A stretch of DNA of 64,000 bases from Lichenicola sp964247735 (GCA_964247735.1 CAXTVS010000004.1:51903-115902); one strand, 5' to 3'; counted from the stretch's first letter, positions 23,780 to 33,004 are shown. A program made the numbers and translations. Notes: a model not told the origin generated them from the letters alone.

Positions 23780-25240
23780 ATGTCCGACATCCAAGCCGCT
23801 TCCGTCCGAACGGCGGTCGAGGCCGTCCCGGTGGTGCCGGTGATCCTGTCCGGCGGGTCGGGCAGCCGGCTGTGGCCGGTATCGCGGGCGAGCTTCCCGA
23901 AGCAGCTCTGGCCGCTGATCTCCGACAAGACGATGCTGCAGGAAACCGCGTTGCGCGGCACCGGCGCCGGCTTCGCGCCCCCGGTGATCGTATGCAACCA
24001 GGAGCACCGGTTCCTGATCGCCGAGCAACTGCGCGAGGCCGGCATCGTCGGCGCCCGGATCGTGCTGGAGCCGGTCGGACGCAATTCCGCTCCGGCCCTT
24101 GCCGCCGCCGCCCTGCTGGTCGCCGAGGAGTCGCCGAACGCGGTGCTGTGGATGATGGCGGCCGACTCCGCCATCACCAGGCCAGACCGGCTCGCGGCCG
24201 CCGTCGCCACCGCGGTCGAGGCCGCGCGGGGCGGGCGGATCGTCACCTTCGGCATGAAGCCGACTCGTGCCGAGACCGGCTACGGCTACATTGAGGTGGG
24301 CCAGCCCCTGGACGGGCTGCCCGGCGTCCACGCGCTCGCCGCCTTCGTCGAGAAGCCGGATGCCGGGCGCGCCGCCGAGCTGGTCGCGTCAGGGCGCTAC
24401 CTATGGAACTCGGGCATGTTCGTGTTCACCGCCGAAACGTTCCTGGAGGAGATGCACCTCTATGCCCCGGACGTTCTGTCGGCGGTGCGGCGCGCCACCG
24501 AGGGGCGCGACACCGATCTCGACTTCATCCGGCTCGACCCCGAGGCGTTCGCCTCCGCGCCCGACATCAGCATCGACTACGCGGTGGCCGAGCGCACGCA
24601 GCGCGCCGCGGTGGTGCCGGCCGAGCTGGGCTGGTCCGACGTCGGCTCCTGGGACGCGCTGTGGGACATCAGCCCCAAGGACGGGTTCGGCAACGTGTCG
24701 GTCGGCGACGTGTTCCTGGAGCACACCTCCAACTGCTACGTGCGCTCCGACGGCATCGTCACCGCGGTGACGGGCCTGGCCGACGCGGTGGTGGTGGTCA
24801 CCGAGGACGCGGTGCTGGTCACCCATCGCGACCGGGCGCAGGACGTCAAGAAGGTGGTGGATAGGCTGCGCGGCGCCGGGCGGCACGAGGCGGTGGCGCA
24901 CAACCGCTGCTACCGGCCCTGGGGCTTCTACGAGAGCCTGATCCACGGCGACCGGTTCCAGGTCAAGCGGATCGTGGTGATGCAGGGCCAGAAGCTGTCG
25001 CTGCAGCGGCACTACCACCGGGCCGAGCACTGGGTGGTGGTGGCGGGCGTGGCGCTGGTCACGCGCGACGCCGAGCAGGTGATGGTGCGCGAGAACGAGA
25101 GCATCTACCTGCCGCTCGGCTGCACCCACCGGCTGGAGAACCCCGGCCGCATCCCGCTGACCCTGATCGAGGTGCAGTCCGGCGCGTATCTGGGCGAGGA
25201 CGACATCGTCCGCATCGAGGACGTGTACAAGCGGAGCTGA
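23780..25240 (+). CDS. manC: mannose-1-phosphate guanylyltransferase / mannose-6-phosphate isomerase
   Basis: A 486-residue bifunctional enzyme making GDP-mannose (and, with the isomerase half, mannose-6-phosphate) for polysaccharide synthesis. The nucleotidyltransferase half begins PVILSGGSGSRLWPVSRASFPKQL; FVEKPDAGRAAELVASGRYLWNSGMF and IDYAVAERT follow. The C-terminal cupin (about residues 375-480) has RPWGFYESLIHG, QKLSLQRHYHRAEHWVVV and the metal-site SIYLPLGCTHRLENPG. ATG behind CCCGGAG. No other nucleotide-sugar gene is adjacent, but several mannosyltransferase-like genes elsewhere in the window could use its product. Confidence 0.95.
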   Translation: MSDIQAASVRTAVEAVPVVPVILSGGSGSRLWPVSRASFPKQLWPLISDKTMLQETALRGTGAGFAPPVIVCNQEHRFLIAEQLREAGIVGARIVLEPVGRNSAPALAAAALLVAEESPNAVLWMMAADSAITRPDRLAAAVATAVEAARGGRIVTFGMKPTRAETGYGYIEVGQPLDGLPGVHALAAFVEKPDAGRAAELVASGRYLWNSGMFVFTAETFLEEMHLYAPDVLSAVRRATEGRDTDLDFIRLDPEAFASAPDISIDYAVAERTQRAAVVPAELGWSDVGSWDALWDISPKDGFGNVSVGDVFLEHTSNCYVRSDGIVTAVTGLADAVVVVTEDAVLVTHRDRAQDVKKVVDRLRGAGRHEAVAHNRCYRPWGFYESLIHGDRFQVKRIVVMQGQKLSLQRHYHRAEHWVVVAGVALVTRDAEQVMVRENESIYLPLGCTHRLENPGRIPLTLIEVQSGAYLGEDDIVRIEDVYKRS

Positions 25241-25278
25241 GCCGGCAGGCCCTGACATCCGGTTCGAAGGATACCTTC

Positions 25279-25308
25279 ACGGAACGGCACGGAACGGTGC
25301 GGAACGAG
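25279..25308 (+). repeat. three tandem 10-bp repeats
   Basis: ACGGAACGGC, ACGGAACGGT and GCGGAACGAG follow one another directly, one helical turn apart, 50 bp before the TPP-enzyme gene and 39 bp after manC. Phased repeats of this kind can bind regulators cooperatively; no assigned protein. Confidence 0.4.
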
Positions 25309-25358
25309 CCGGCGTTGCTGCGACGACGCAGACCGCCACCCGCGCCGGAGCCCCGTCC

Positions 25359-27152
25359 ATGAGCAAGAACGTCAGCGAGTTCGTCGTCGAACGCATGCAG
25401 GAGTGGGGCGTGCGACGTGTCTTCGGCTATCCCGGCGACGGCATCGCCGGCCTGGACGTCGCCGTGGACGACGCCGACAAGGCGGGCACCCTCAAGTTCG
25501 TGCAGGTCCGCCACGAGGAGATGGCGGCGTTCATGGCCTCCGCCCACGCCAAGTTCACCGGCGAGGTCGGCGTGTGCATGGCGACGTCCGGACCAGGGGC
25601 GGTGCACCTGCTGAACGGGCTGTACGACGCCAGGCTCGACCACCAGCCGGTGGTGGCGCTGGTCGGCCAGCACGGCACCCCGGTGATCGGCGGCTCGGAC
25701 CAGCAGGAGCTGGACCTGAAGTCGCTGTTCAAGGACGTGGCCGGTGCATATTGCGAGATGGCGTCCGACCCGACCCAGGTGCGCCACCTGATCGACCGCG
25801 CCTTCCGCATCGCCATCGCCGAGCGCCGCGTCACCTGCGTGGTGTTCCCGGCCAACATTCAGATCATGGCCGCGATCGAGAAGCCGCCGCACCTGCACGG
25901 CTACGAGCATTCCTCGATCGGCTACAGCAGGCCCAGGGTGGTGCCGTACGAGGCCGACCTGCAGCGCGCCGCGGACATCCTCAACGAGGGCAAGAAGGTG
26001 TCGATCCTGATCGGCGCCGGCGCTAAGGGGGCGACCGACGAGTTGATCGAGGTCGCAGACCTGCTCGGCTGTGGCATCGCCAAGGCGCTGCTCGGCAAGC
26101 AGGTGGTGCCGGACGACCTGCCCTTCGTGACCGGCTCGATCGGCCTGCTCGGCACCGAGCCGTCGTCGGACATGATGCTGGGCTGCGATACCCTGCTGAT
26201 GGTCGGCTCCGGCTTCCCCTGGACCGAGTTCCTGCCCAAGGAGGGCCAGGCACGGGCGGTGCAGATCGACATCGACCCGGAGATGCTGGGGCTGCGCTAC
26301 CCGATGGATGTGCACCTCCACGGCGACTCCAGGCTCACCCTGCGGGCGCTGATCCCGCTGCTGAAGCGCAAGCAGGACCGGTCCTGGCGCGAGGGGATCG
26401 AGAAGAACATCGTCAAGTGGTGGGACCTGCTCGAAGCCCGCGCCATGCACGCGGCCGAGCCGATCAACCCGCAGCGCGTGTTCTGGGAACTGAACAAGCG
26501 CCTGCCGGAGCGTGCGATCGTCACCGCGGATTCAGGATCCACCGCCAACTGGTATGCGCGCGACCTGAAGTTCCGGCGCGGCATGATGGGCTCGCTGTCC
26601 GGCGGCCTGGCCTCGCTCGGCGCCGGCACGCCGTACGCGGTGGCGGCGAAGTTCGCCTTTCCCGACCGCCCGGTGATCACCTGCATGGGCGATGGCGCCA
26701 TGCAGATGAACGGCATCAACGTGCTGATCACCGTGTCCAAGTACTGGAAGGAATGGGCGACGCCGCACTGGATCTGCCTGGTGCTGAACAACCGCGACCT
26801 CAACCAGGTCACCTGGGAGGAGCGGATCCAGTCCGGCGACCCGAAGACCATGTCCACCCAGTCGATCCCGGACATGCCGTATCACAAGTATGCCGAGCTG
26901 CTGGGCCTGAAGGGCATCTTCGTCGACGATCCCGAGAAGCTGGGCGCCGCCTGGGACGAGGCGCTGGCATCGGACCGGCCGGTGGTGCTGGAAGCCTACA
27001 CCGATCCCAACGTGCCGCCGCTGCCGCCGCACATCACTCTGGACCAGGCGAAGAAGTTTGCCATGTCGGTGCCACGCGACCCCGAGCGCGGCAGCATCCT
27101 CAGGAACGTGGCACGCGAGGTCATGGCATCCGTGCTGCCGTCGAAGCACTGA
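25359..27152 (+). CDS. thiamine-pyrophosphate-requiring enzyme (pyruvate oxidase-like)
   Basis: A 597-residue TPP enzyme of the acetolactate synthase/pyruvate oxidase superfamily. The N-terminal PYR domain has FGYPGDGIAGLDVAV and the catalytic Glu in VQVRHEEMAAFMA (Glu53/Glu54). The central domain binds a nucleotide or flavin. The C-terminal PP domain carries MGDGAMQMNG (about residue 445) followed by the conserved Asn in LVLNNRDLNQVT. A PoxB-like reaction (pyruvate to acetate) is possible, but annotation of this subgroup is generic. The N-terminus has no signal. The downstream MFS gene may move its substrate or product; the 200-bp gap makes cotranscription uncertain. Confidence 0.85.
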   Translation: MSKNVSEFVVERMQEWGVRRVFGYPGDGIAGLDVAVDDADKAGTLKFVQVRHEEMAAFMASAHAKFTGEVGVCMATSGPGAVHLLNGLYDARLDHQPVVALVGQHGTPVIGGSDQQELDLKSLFKDVAGAYCEMASDPTQVRHLIDRAFRIAIAERRVTCVVFPANIQIMAAIEKPPHLHGYEHSSIGYSRPRVVPYEADLQRAADILNEGKKVSILIGAGAKGATDELIEVADLLGCGIAKALLGKQVVPDDLPFVTGSIGLLGTEPSSDMMLGCDTLLMVGSGFPWTEFLPKEGQARAVQIDIDPEMLGLRYPMDVHLHGDSRLTLRALIPLLKRKQDRSWREGIEKNIVKWWDLLEARAMHAAEPINPQRVFWELNKRLPERAIVTADSGSTANWYARDLKFRRGMMGSLSGGLASLGAGTPYAVAAKFAFPDRPVITCMGDGAMQMNGINVLITVSKYWKEWATPHWICLVLNNRDLNQVTWEERIQSGDPKTMSTQSIPDMPYHKYAELLGLKGIFVDDPEKLGAAWDEALASDRPVVLEAYTDPNVPPLPPHITLDQAKKFAMSVPRDPERGSILRNVAREVMASVLPSKH

Positions 27153-27357
27153 CGCGGGTGTCCTGATATCCGGGCCGTCACGCGGCGGTTCAGACCGGAT
27201 TTGATTGACGATTGACGCGCAGGCAGCCGGGAACCAGCAAGTGGCCCGGTATCGCTTGACCCGGCGGAGGCCGGCGTGCATGGCAACCCCACAAGCAAGA
27301 GAACAGGCGCCAAGTCCTGCCATTCCGATCCGATGGAGAGGCTGGGAGGCCGTGCCG

Positions 27358-28860
27358 GTGTCGATCGCCTTCAACCAACCCCCAGACGTCCGCACGATGC
27401 GGTCCAAGACACCGCTGCCGTCGGTGCGGACCGACATCCCGGCGCGGCTCGACCGGCTGCCCTGGTGCCGGTTCCACGTGCTGCTGGTGGCGGCGCTGGG
27501 CATCACCTGGATCCTGGACGGGCTGGAGGTCACCATTGTCGGATCGGTGGGACCGATCCTGCAGGATCCACGCACCCTGCGCCTGACTGCCGAGCAGATC
27601 GGCGGCGCCGCCTCGGTCTATGTGGTGGGGGCGGTGATCGGGGCGCTGCTGTTCGGCTGGCTGACCGACCGGTACGGGCGCAAGAGCATCTTCAACGTCA
27701 CGCTTGGCGTCTACATCGTCGGCGTGCTGCTGTCGGCGTTCTCCTGGGACGTGCGCTCCTTCATGCTGTTCCGCCTCGTCACCGGCATCGGCATCGGCGG
27801 CGAGTACTCCGCGATCAACTCGGCGATCGACGAGCTGATCCCGGCGCGGCTGCGCGGCCGGGTCGACCTGATCGTCAACGGGTCGTTCTGGGTGGGTGCC
27901 GGGGCAGGTGCCGGCGCATCGCTGTTCCTGCTCAGCGGCCATGCGGTCGGCATCGATCTCGGCTGGCGGCTCGGGTTCGGGATCGGCGGCGTGCTCGGCC
28001 TGGTCATCCTGCTGCTGCGCCGCTGGGTGCCGGAAAGCCCGCGCTGGCTGGTGACGCACGGGCGGCAGGGCGAGGGCGACGCCGCGATCGACGGGATCGA
28101 GCGCCAGGTGGCGCGGTGCACCGGCCGCGCGCTCTGCGCCGTGCACGAGTCGCTGCTGATCCACCCCCGCCGCGTGTTCGGCTACAAGGTGGTGCTGGTC
28201 GCGATGTTCGGCCGCTACCGGATGCGCTCGGTGCTGGTGCTGGTCATGATGGTGGCCCAGGCCTGCCTGTACAACGCGGTGTTCTTCACCTACGGCATGG
28301 TGCTGACCCGCTACGAGCAGGTGTCCGCGGCAAGGGTCGGCCTGTTCATCCTGCCGATCGCCGCCAGCAACTTCCTGGGGCCGCTGCTGCTCGGCACCCT
28401 GTTCGACACGATCGGGCGCCGGCGCATGATCTTCACCACCTACGCGGTGTCGGGCGTGCTGATGGTGCTGGTGGCGGCGCTGTTCGCGGATGGGCGGATG
28501 ACGGCGTTGACGCAGACAATCGGCTGGGCGGCGATCTTCTTCTTCGCCTCCGCCGCCGCTTCGGCCGCCTACCTGACCGCGAGCGAGGTGTTCCCGCTGG
28601 AGGTGCGCGCCACCGCGATCGCGCTGTTCTACGCGTTCGGCATGGTGTTCGCCGCCGGCACGCCTTGGCTGTTCGGCAGGCTCATCGGCACCGGCGGCCC
28701 GGTGCCGCTGGCGACGGGCTACGGCGTCGCCGGGCTGCTGATGGTCGGGGCCGGCGTCGTGGCGCTCCGGCTGGGAGTCGACTGCGAGGGCCGCTCGCTG
28801 GAAAGCATCTCGCCGCCGCTCTCGGCGGATCTCGTCGCCGCAGGGAACGGCGTCGCCTGA
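27358..28860 (+). CDS. MFS transporter, sugar/metabolite symporter type
   Basis: A major-facilitator permease of about 500 residues with twelve helices. The first intracellular loop shows GWLTDRYGRKSIF and the helix 4-5 region RLVTGIGIGGEYSAINSAIDELIPARLRGR, characteristic of the sugar-porter/metabolite:H+ symporter branch. The second half repeats as FDTIGRRRMIF. The GTG at 27358 is chosen because GGGAGG lies 8 nt upstream; ATG 27397 has no ribosome site and a longer frame from 27205 lacks family similarity. Substrate unknown. Confidence 0.85.
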   Translation: MSIAFNQPPDVRTMRSKTPLPSVRTDIPARLDRLPWCRFHVLLVAALGITWILDGLEVTIVGSVGPILQDPRTLRLTAEQIGGAASVYVVGAVIGALLFGWLTDRYGRKSIFNVTLGVYIVGVLLSAFSWDVRSFMLFRLVTGIGIGGEYSAINSAIDELIPARLRGRVDLIVNGSFWVGAGAGAGASLFLLSGHAVGIDLGWRLGFGIGGVLGLVILLLRRWVPESPRWLVTHGRQGEGDAAIDGIERQVARCTGRALCAVHESLLIHPRRVFGYKVVLVAMFGRYRMRSVLVLVMMVAQACLYNAVFFTYGMVLTRYEQVSAARVGLFILPIAASNFLGPLLLGTLFDTIGRRRMIFTTYAVSGVLMVLVAALFADGRMTALTQTIGWAAIFFFASAAASAAYLTASEVFPLEVRATAIALFYAFGMVFAAGTPWLFGRLIGTGGPVPLATGYGVAGLLMVGAGVVALRLGVDCEGRSLESISPPLSADLVAAGNGVA

Positions 28861-28992
28861 CGCGCCATGGCCGATCCTGTGGCTCGGGCTGACCTCCACA
28901 CACCGTTTCGCTGAAGGAAAACGGGCGGCAGATCGCGGTGGCGGCAGGGCGGCGAGACCAGCTAGCCTGCCCATCGCGGCGCGGGACGGGAC

Positions 28993-29573
28993 ATGGCGGA
29001 ACGGGCAGAGCAATTCTGGACGGCAACGGACTTCCTCGCGACGGACCAGGGCGAGCTCGGTTCCGCTTGGCGCTACGAGCTCATCGACGGCCGTGTCGTG
29101 GGACAGGCGGCCCCGACACCGGAGCATGGCGCCATCATCTCCGGGCTGACGGCTCGTGAGCCGCCTCCGCGGCAATCCCGAGGGATGCCGACCGGAAGCC
29201 GGCAGTGGTGCGGCTCCAAGACAGCAGCAGCAGCGAAGCACCGCCCGCATCCCGGACGTCACCATCCGGTGCGGCGAGCTGCCCCGGGTCGTGTTCGAGA
29301 TCGTGTCGTCGTCCGAGCTCCGTGCCTGGCGTGTCCGGGACCGGAAGCAGCCGGGACCTCCAGGACGTCGAGGGCGTCCAGGAGATCGTCGAGATCTACC
29401 AGGACGAGATGGCGGCGCACATCTACCGCAGGGAAGGCGACGGGACATGGTCCTTTGCCGCCGTCGATGGCATGACCTCCGTCCTGCGCCTACGAAGCAT
29501 GGGCCTCGAGATACCGATGGTCGAGGTCTACGAGTTCGCGCCACCAGGCGCCTCCGAGGAGGACGCACCCTGA
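28993..29573 (+). pseudogene. decayed Uma2-family (PD-(D/E)XK-fold) protein gene
   Basis: Three reading frames join to one recognisable Uma2-type protein. Frame 1 (from 28993) gives WRYELIDGRVVGQAAPTPEHGAIIS. A shift near 29150 leads into frame 2 with SRLRGNPEGCRP and ARIPDVTIRCGELPRVVFEIVSSSELR. A second shift near 29345-29360 leads into frame 3 with RDLQDVEGVQEIVEIYQDEMAAHIYRREGDGTW and the end at 29573. The order of motifs is that of an intact gene, so at least two frameshifts have destroyed it. Uma2 proteins are restriction-endonuclease-fold proteins of unknown role, common in variable gene numbers. Confidence 0.7.
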
Positions 29574-29874
29574 GCGGCCCCGGCGGTCCGATGCGGCTGG
29601 CTGCGAGGACCGGCGGCCTGCCGGGCCGGAACGCCTTCCGCCGGCGGCCTCGACCGCTCCCGCCGCCATCGGGACCGATGCGACCCGATGCGCTGCGCGT
29701 CATCGTGCCTCCTGATGCGCTGCACGCCATCGCCCCTGTCGAACTCCGTGCCGGCGCGGCGGCAGCCTTGCTCCGGACCGCTGGTCAGGCGACCGTCGAG
29801 CTGCGGCACGGCGAGGCTTGGGTACGCGCACCGCGATCCCCATCTCGTGTCGACGCGGCAGGTTGGAGGCGGCG
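29574..29874 (+). other. gene-free stretch with an imperfect direct repeat
   Basis: No intact gene is supported. Two 23-bp imperfect direct copies start at 29687 and 29714 (pattern GATGCGCTGCrCGyCATCGyGCC-like). The frame across them reads PDALRVIVPPDALHAIAPVELRAG, which looks protein-like and may be a gene remnant next to the decayed Uma2 gene. Confidence 0.35.
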
Positions 29875-30138
29875 ATGGCGAGCGGTTGGGCTCCTGACGG
29901 TGCGGTACAGGACCAGATCCATGACACGGTCCTGGACGGGGTGATGCGGGCGCGGGCGCACATGCCGGTCGGTGCGGGTGAAACCCACTGCCTCGACTGC
30001 GGGGACGAGATCCCGGAGGCGCGACGCTTGGCCTTGCATGGCGCGCGGTTCTGCGTTGCCTGCCAGTCGGCGCGCGACCCTCGCGCGGCGAGCAGCGGGT
30101 TCAACCGCAGGGGCAACAAGGACAGCCAGCTCCGGTAG
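29875..30138 (+). CDS. DksA/TraR-family C4 zinc-finger protein (YbiI-like)
   Basis: An 87-residue protein with the TraR/DksA zinc finger: Cys39, Cys42, Cys60 and Cys63 in HCLDCGDEIPEARR and RFCVACQ. The N-terminus ASGWAPDGAVQDQIHDTVLDGVMRAR matches short YbiI-like members. These short proteins lack the DksA coiled coil; TraR-like relatives bind RNA polymerase in the secondary channel. The ATG follows GGAGGCGGCG. It ends 22 bp before the convergent lipoprotein gene. Confidence 0.85.
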   Translation: MASGWAPDGAVQDQIHDTVLDGVMRARAHMPVGAGETHCLDCGDEIPEARRLALHGARFCVACQSARDPRAASSGFNRRGNKDSQLR

Positions 30139-30160
30139 TCCCGACACCCGAGGGGTTCGG

Positions 30161-30391
30161 TCACTGGCGGCTGCAGGCGCTTCCGACACCCTCCGGATGG
30201 CAGTACAGCCGCGCGTCGGTGTTGTCGGCCGGGGGCGACGAGGTCACCGTGGCGGGGCCGACATAGGGCTTTCCGTTGGGCTGGAGGTCGGTGTCGACGC
30301 CCGGTGCCGCCTTGGCGCCCGGCAGGGCGCCGGAGCAGGAGGCCAGCAGCGGCAGCAGGACGGCCAGCGCCGCCAGGCGAGGGATCGGCAT
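30161..30391 (-). CDS. small putative lipoprotein
   Basis: A 76-residue exported protein. The signal peptide MPIPRLAALAVLLPLLASC ends in a lipobox with Cys19. The mature part is Pro/Ala rich and contains KPYVGPATVTSSPPADN and two cysteines near the C-terminus. No family recognised. Located 11 bp downstream of the LysR-type gene on the same strand, so it could be the last gene of the trxB operon. Confidence 0.6.
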   Translation of the reverse strand: MPIPRLAALAVLLPLLASCSGALPGAKAAPGVDTDLQPNGKPYVGPATVTSSPPADNTDARLYCHPEGVGSACSRQ

Positions 30392-30402
30392 GTCGCGCCT
30401 CG

Positions 30403-31293
30403 TCAGTGCCGGGACGGCATCTCGGCCAGCAGGAAGTCCCGGAACACCGCCACCCGCTTCGACGTGCGCAGTTCCTCCGGATACACGAAGTAGGCCTCGA
30501 TGGTCGGCGGCTTGATGTCGGTCATGATCCGCTGCAGACCCGGCCGGTCGGTCAGCATGTAGTGCGGCACGGAGCCGATCCCAAGCCCGGCCTCGATCGC
30601 GTCCGCCAGGGCAGTGAGGCTGTTCACCTCGAACACCGGCTGCCGTTTCTGCCCGTTGGGCCGCCCGAGCCCGGCCAGCCAGTTCACGTCCGGCACTGGC
30701 GGCCGGTACGAGCCGAACAGCAGCAGCTTGTGCCCGTCCAGGTCCTCGGCCGTGGCAGGGGTGCCGTTGCGCTGGAGGTAGTCGGGCGAGGCCACGACCG
30801 GCATCTGGATGTCGGTCAGGTGCCGCTGCACCAGGTCGGGCTGGCGCGGCGGGTGCATGCGGATGGCGACGTCGGCCTCGCGCATGCCGAGGTCGAGGTC
30901 GCTGTCCTCCAGGATCAGGGTGATGGAGATGTCGGGATGCATCGCGAGGAAGCGTGGCAGCCGCGGCGCCAGCCAGGCGGTGCCGAAGCCGGCGGTGGTG
31001 GTCACCTTGAGCCGGCCGGCCGCCTTCTCCTTGCTTTCGCTGAGCAGCGCCTCGGTCATGGCGAGCTTGGCGAACACTTCCCGCACCGTGCGGTTCATCT
31101 GCTCGCCCTGCTCGGTCAGGATCAGGCCACGCGCGTGGCGGTGGAACAGCGGCACCTGTAGCGCCTCCTCCAGCGCCGAGATCTGCCGGCTGACCGCGGA
31201 CTGGCTCAGGTTGAGCACGTCGCCGGCATGGGTGAAGCTGCCCGCCTCGGCGACGGCATGGAAGATCCTGAGCTTGTCCCAGTCCATGCTCAT
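30403..31293 (-). CDS. lsrB: LysR-type regulator, LsrB/VtlR-like
   Basis: A 296-residue LysR regulator. The helix-turn-helix is DKLRIFHAVAEAGSFTHAGDVLNLSQSAVSRQISALEEAL, followed by the linker helix and periplasmic-binding-protein-like effector domain starting RLKVTTTAGFGTAWLAPRLPRFL. Its place directly after trxB is the conserved arrangement of LsrB (Sinorhizobium) and VtlR (Brucella, Agrobacterium), which control oxidative stress, envelope and small-RNA genes. The LsrB label rests on context plus general similarity. Two cysteine-based redox sensors reported for LsrB are not evident here: no cysteine is seen in the effector domain. Confidence 0.72.
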   Translation of the reverse strand: MSMDWDKLRIFHAVAEAGSFTHAGDVLNLSQSAVSRQISALEEALQVPLFHRHARGLILTEQGEQMNRTVREVFAKLAMTEALLSESKEKAAGRLKVTTTAGFGTAWLAPRLPRFLAMHPDISITLILEDSDLDLGMREADVAIRMHPPRQPDLVQRHLTDIQMPVVASPDYLQRNGTPATAEDLDGHKLLLFGSYRPPVPDVNWLAGLGRPNGQKRQPVFEVNSLTALADAIEAGLGIGSVPHYMLTDRPGLQRIMTDIKPPTIEAYFVYPEELRTSKRVAVFRDFLLAEMPSRH

Positions 31294-31355
31294 TTGGCCA
31301 TGCTCATCGCGTGCCGCTCATCGGTTCGGGGTTGGCAGGCGCTCGACCCCGCGCC

Positions 31356-32342
31356 TCATGCAGCCTCGGCTTCGGCCGGGAGCGGGACCACCTGCTCGGT
31401 CAGGTAGCGTTCCGCTTCCAGGGCGGCCATGCAGCCTGTGCCGGCCGCCGTGACCGCCTGGCGGAACACCTTGTCCTGCACGTCGCCGGCGGCGAACACG
31501 CCTGGCACCGAGGTGCGCGTGCTGCCGGGCTCGGTGACGACGTAGCCCTCGGAGTCGAGCTCGACCTGGCCCCGGAACACCGCCGTGTTGGGCAGGTGGC
31601 CGATCGCCACGAACACCCCGTCGACGCCGAGCCGGCTGGTCCGGCCGGTGACGGTGTCCCGCAGCACCACCCCGTCCACCACCGGCGGCGTTCCGCGGTC
31701 GGTGATGTCCTCGACCACGCTGTTCCACAGCACCGACACCTTGGGATGGGCGAACAGCCGGTCCTGCAGGATGCGCTCGGCGCGCAGCCGGTCCCGCCTG
31801 TGGATCAGCGTCACGTGCTCGGCGTGGTGGGTGAGGTAGAGCGCCTCCTCGACCGCGGTGTTGCCACCGCCGACCACCACCACCCGCTTGCCACGGTAGA
31901 AGAAGCCGTCGCAGGTGGCGCAGGCCGACACCCCGGAGCCGTGCAGCCGGCTCTCCGACGGCAGGCCGAGCCAGCGCGCCTGCGCGCCGGTCGCGATCAC
32001 CACCGTGCGCGTCAGGAACACGTCGCCCCCGTCGCCAACCAGCCGGAACGGCTCGCCCGCCCGCCTGGGCTGGAGGTCGCACTCCACGATCAGGTCGGAG
32101 ACCACCCGGGTGCCGACGTGCTCGGCCTGGGCCGCCATCTGCTCCATCAGCCACGGGCCCTGCACCGCCTCGGCGAAGCCCGGATAGTTCTCGACGTCGG
32201 TGGTGATGGTCAGCTGGCCGCCCGGCTGCAGCCCCGACACCAGGATCGGCTTCATGTTGGCCCGCGCAGCGTAGATCGCGGCGGTGTAGCCGGCGGGGCC
32301 GGCGCCGATGACGAGCAGGTCGGTGGTGAAGGTCTGGATCAT
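31356..32342 (-). CDS. trxB: thioredoxin-disulfide reductase
   Basis: A 328-residue flavoenzyme that reduces thioredoxin with NADPH in the cytosol. The FAD motif is LLVIGAGPAGYTAAIYAARA (residues about 8-27), then GGQLTITTDVENYPGF, the redox-active CATC in SACATCDGFFYRGK, the NADPH motif VVVGGGNTAVEEALYL and the C-terminal FAD motif GVFAAGDVQD...RQAVTAAGTGCMAALEAERYL. Length and motif order are canonical. Divergent from the Lrp gene; the lsrB-like gene follows 62 bp downstream. Confidence 0.96.
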   Translation of the reverse strand: MIQTFTTDLLVIGAGPAGYTAAIYAARANMKPILVSGLQPGGQLTITTDVENYPGFAEAVQGPWLMEQMAAQAEHVGTRVVSDLIVECDLQPRRAGEPFRLVGDGGDVFLTRTVVIATGAQARWLGLPSESRLHGSGVSACATCDGFFYRGKRVVVVGGGNTAVEEALYLTHHAEHVTLIHRRDRLRAERILQDRLFAHPKVSVLWNSVVEDITDRGTPPVVDGVVLRDTVTGRTSRLGVDGVFVAIGHLPNTAVFRGQVELDSEGYVVTEPGSTRTSVPGVFAAGDVQDKVFRQAVTAAGTGCMAALEAERYLTEQVVPLPAEAEAA

Positions 32343-32480
32343 GGGGTGATCGATTCCCGGAGCTGGGCCAGGATATGAGCCTGGTTTGCTGCGGCGCAAG
32401 CAAGATGGACGCCAGCGCGGCCTGGCGAGCGCCTGCTGCGGCCTTTGCGTGCGGCCGTGGCTGCAATACACCATGCCGCC

Positions 32481-32984
32481 ATGCAGACCGCAGACCAGTC
32501 CGATGTCCAGCTCGGCATCCAGCTCGGGGTCGACCTCGACGCCATCGACCGGCGCATCGTCGCCGAGCTGCAGCAGGACGGGCGGATGACCAACGTCGAG
32601 CTGGCGCGCCGTGCCGGCATCTCCGCCCCGCCCTGCCTGCGCCGGGTGCGCCGGCTGGAGGAGCTGGGGGTGATACGCGGCTACCACGGCGACAGCGACC
32701 CGCTGCTGCTCGGCTGGACCGTGGTGTTCTTCGCCCTGGTCGGCCTGGACAGCCAGAAGGACAGCGTGCTGACCGGCTTTGAGGCGCTGGTCGCCGAGTG
32801 GCCGGAGGTGCGCGAGTGCCACATGATCCGCGGCGGCGGCGACTTCCTGCTGCGCCTGGTCGCCCGCGACACGGCGCACGAGAACCAGCTCACCCGTCGC
32901 CTGACCGAGACCGCGCATGTGAGCCGCCTGCAGACCCTGCAGACCATACGCACCAGCCGCGACCTGTCCGGCGTACCGATCTGA
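32481..32984 (+). CDS. Lrp/AsnC-family transcriptional regulator
   Basis: A 167-residue regulator. The N-terminal HTH reads LDAIDRRIVAELQQDGRMTNVELARRAGISAPPCLRRVRRLEELGVIRGY. The C-terminal RAM/ACT-like domain, which binds amino acids and forms octamers, follows (VVFFALVGLD...VRECHMIRGGGDFLLRLVARD). The ATG at 32481 is preferred; an upstream ATG at 32474 is in another frame. It is divergent from trxB, as seen in several alphaproteobacteria. Targets unknown. Confidence 0.9.
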   Translation: MQTADQSDVQLGIQLGVDLDAIDRRIVAELQQDGRMTNVELARRAGISAPPCLRRVRRLEELGVIRGYHGDSDPLLLGWTVVFFALVGLDSQKDSVLTGFEALVAEWPEVRECHMIRGGGDFLLRLVARDTAHENQLTRRLTETAHVSRLQTLQTIRTSRDLSGVPI

Positions 32985-33004
32985 CCGGCCGCCTCGTCAG
33001 CCCG

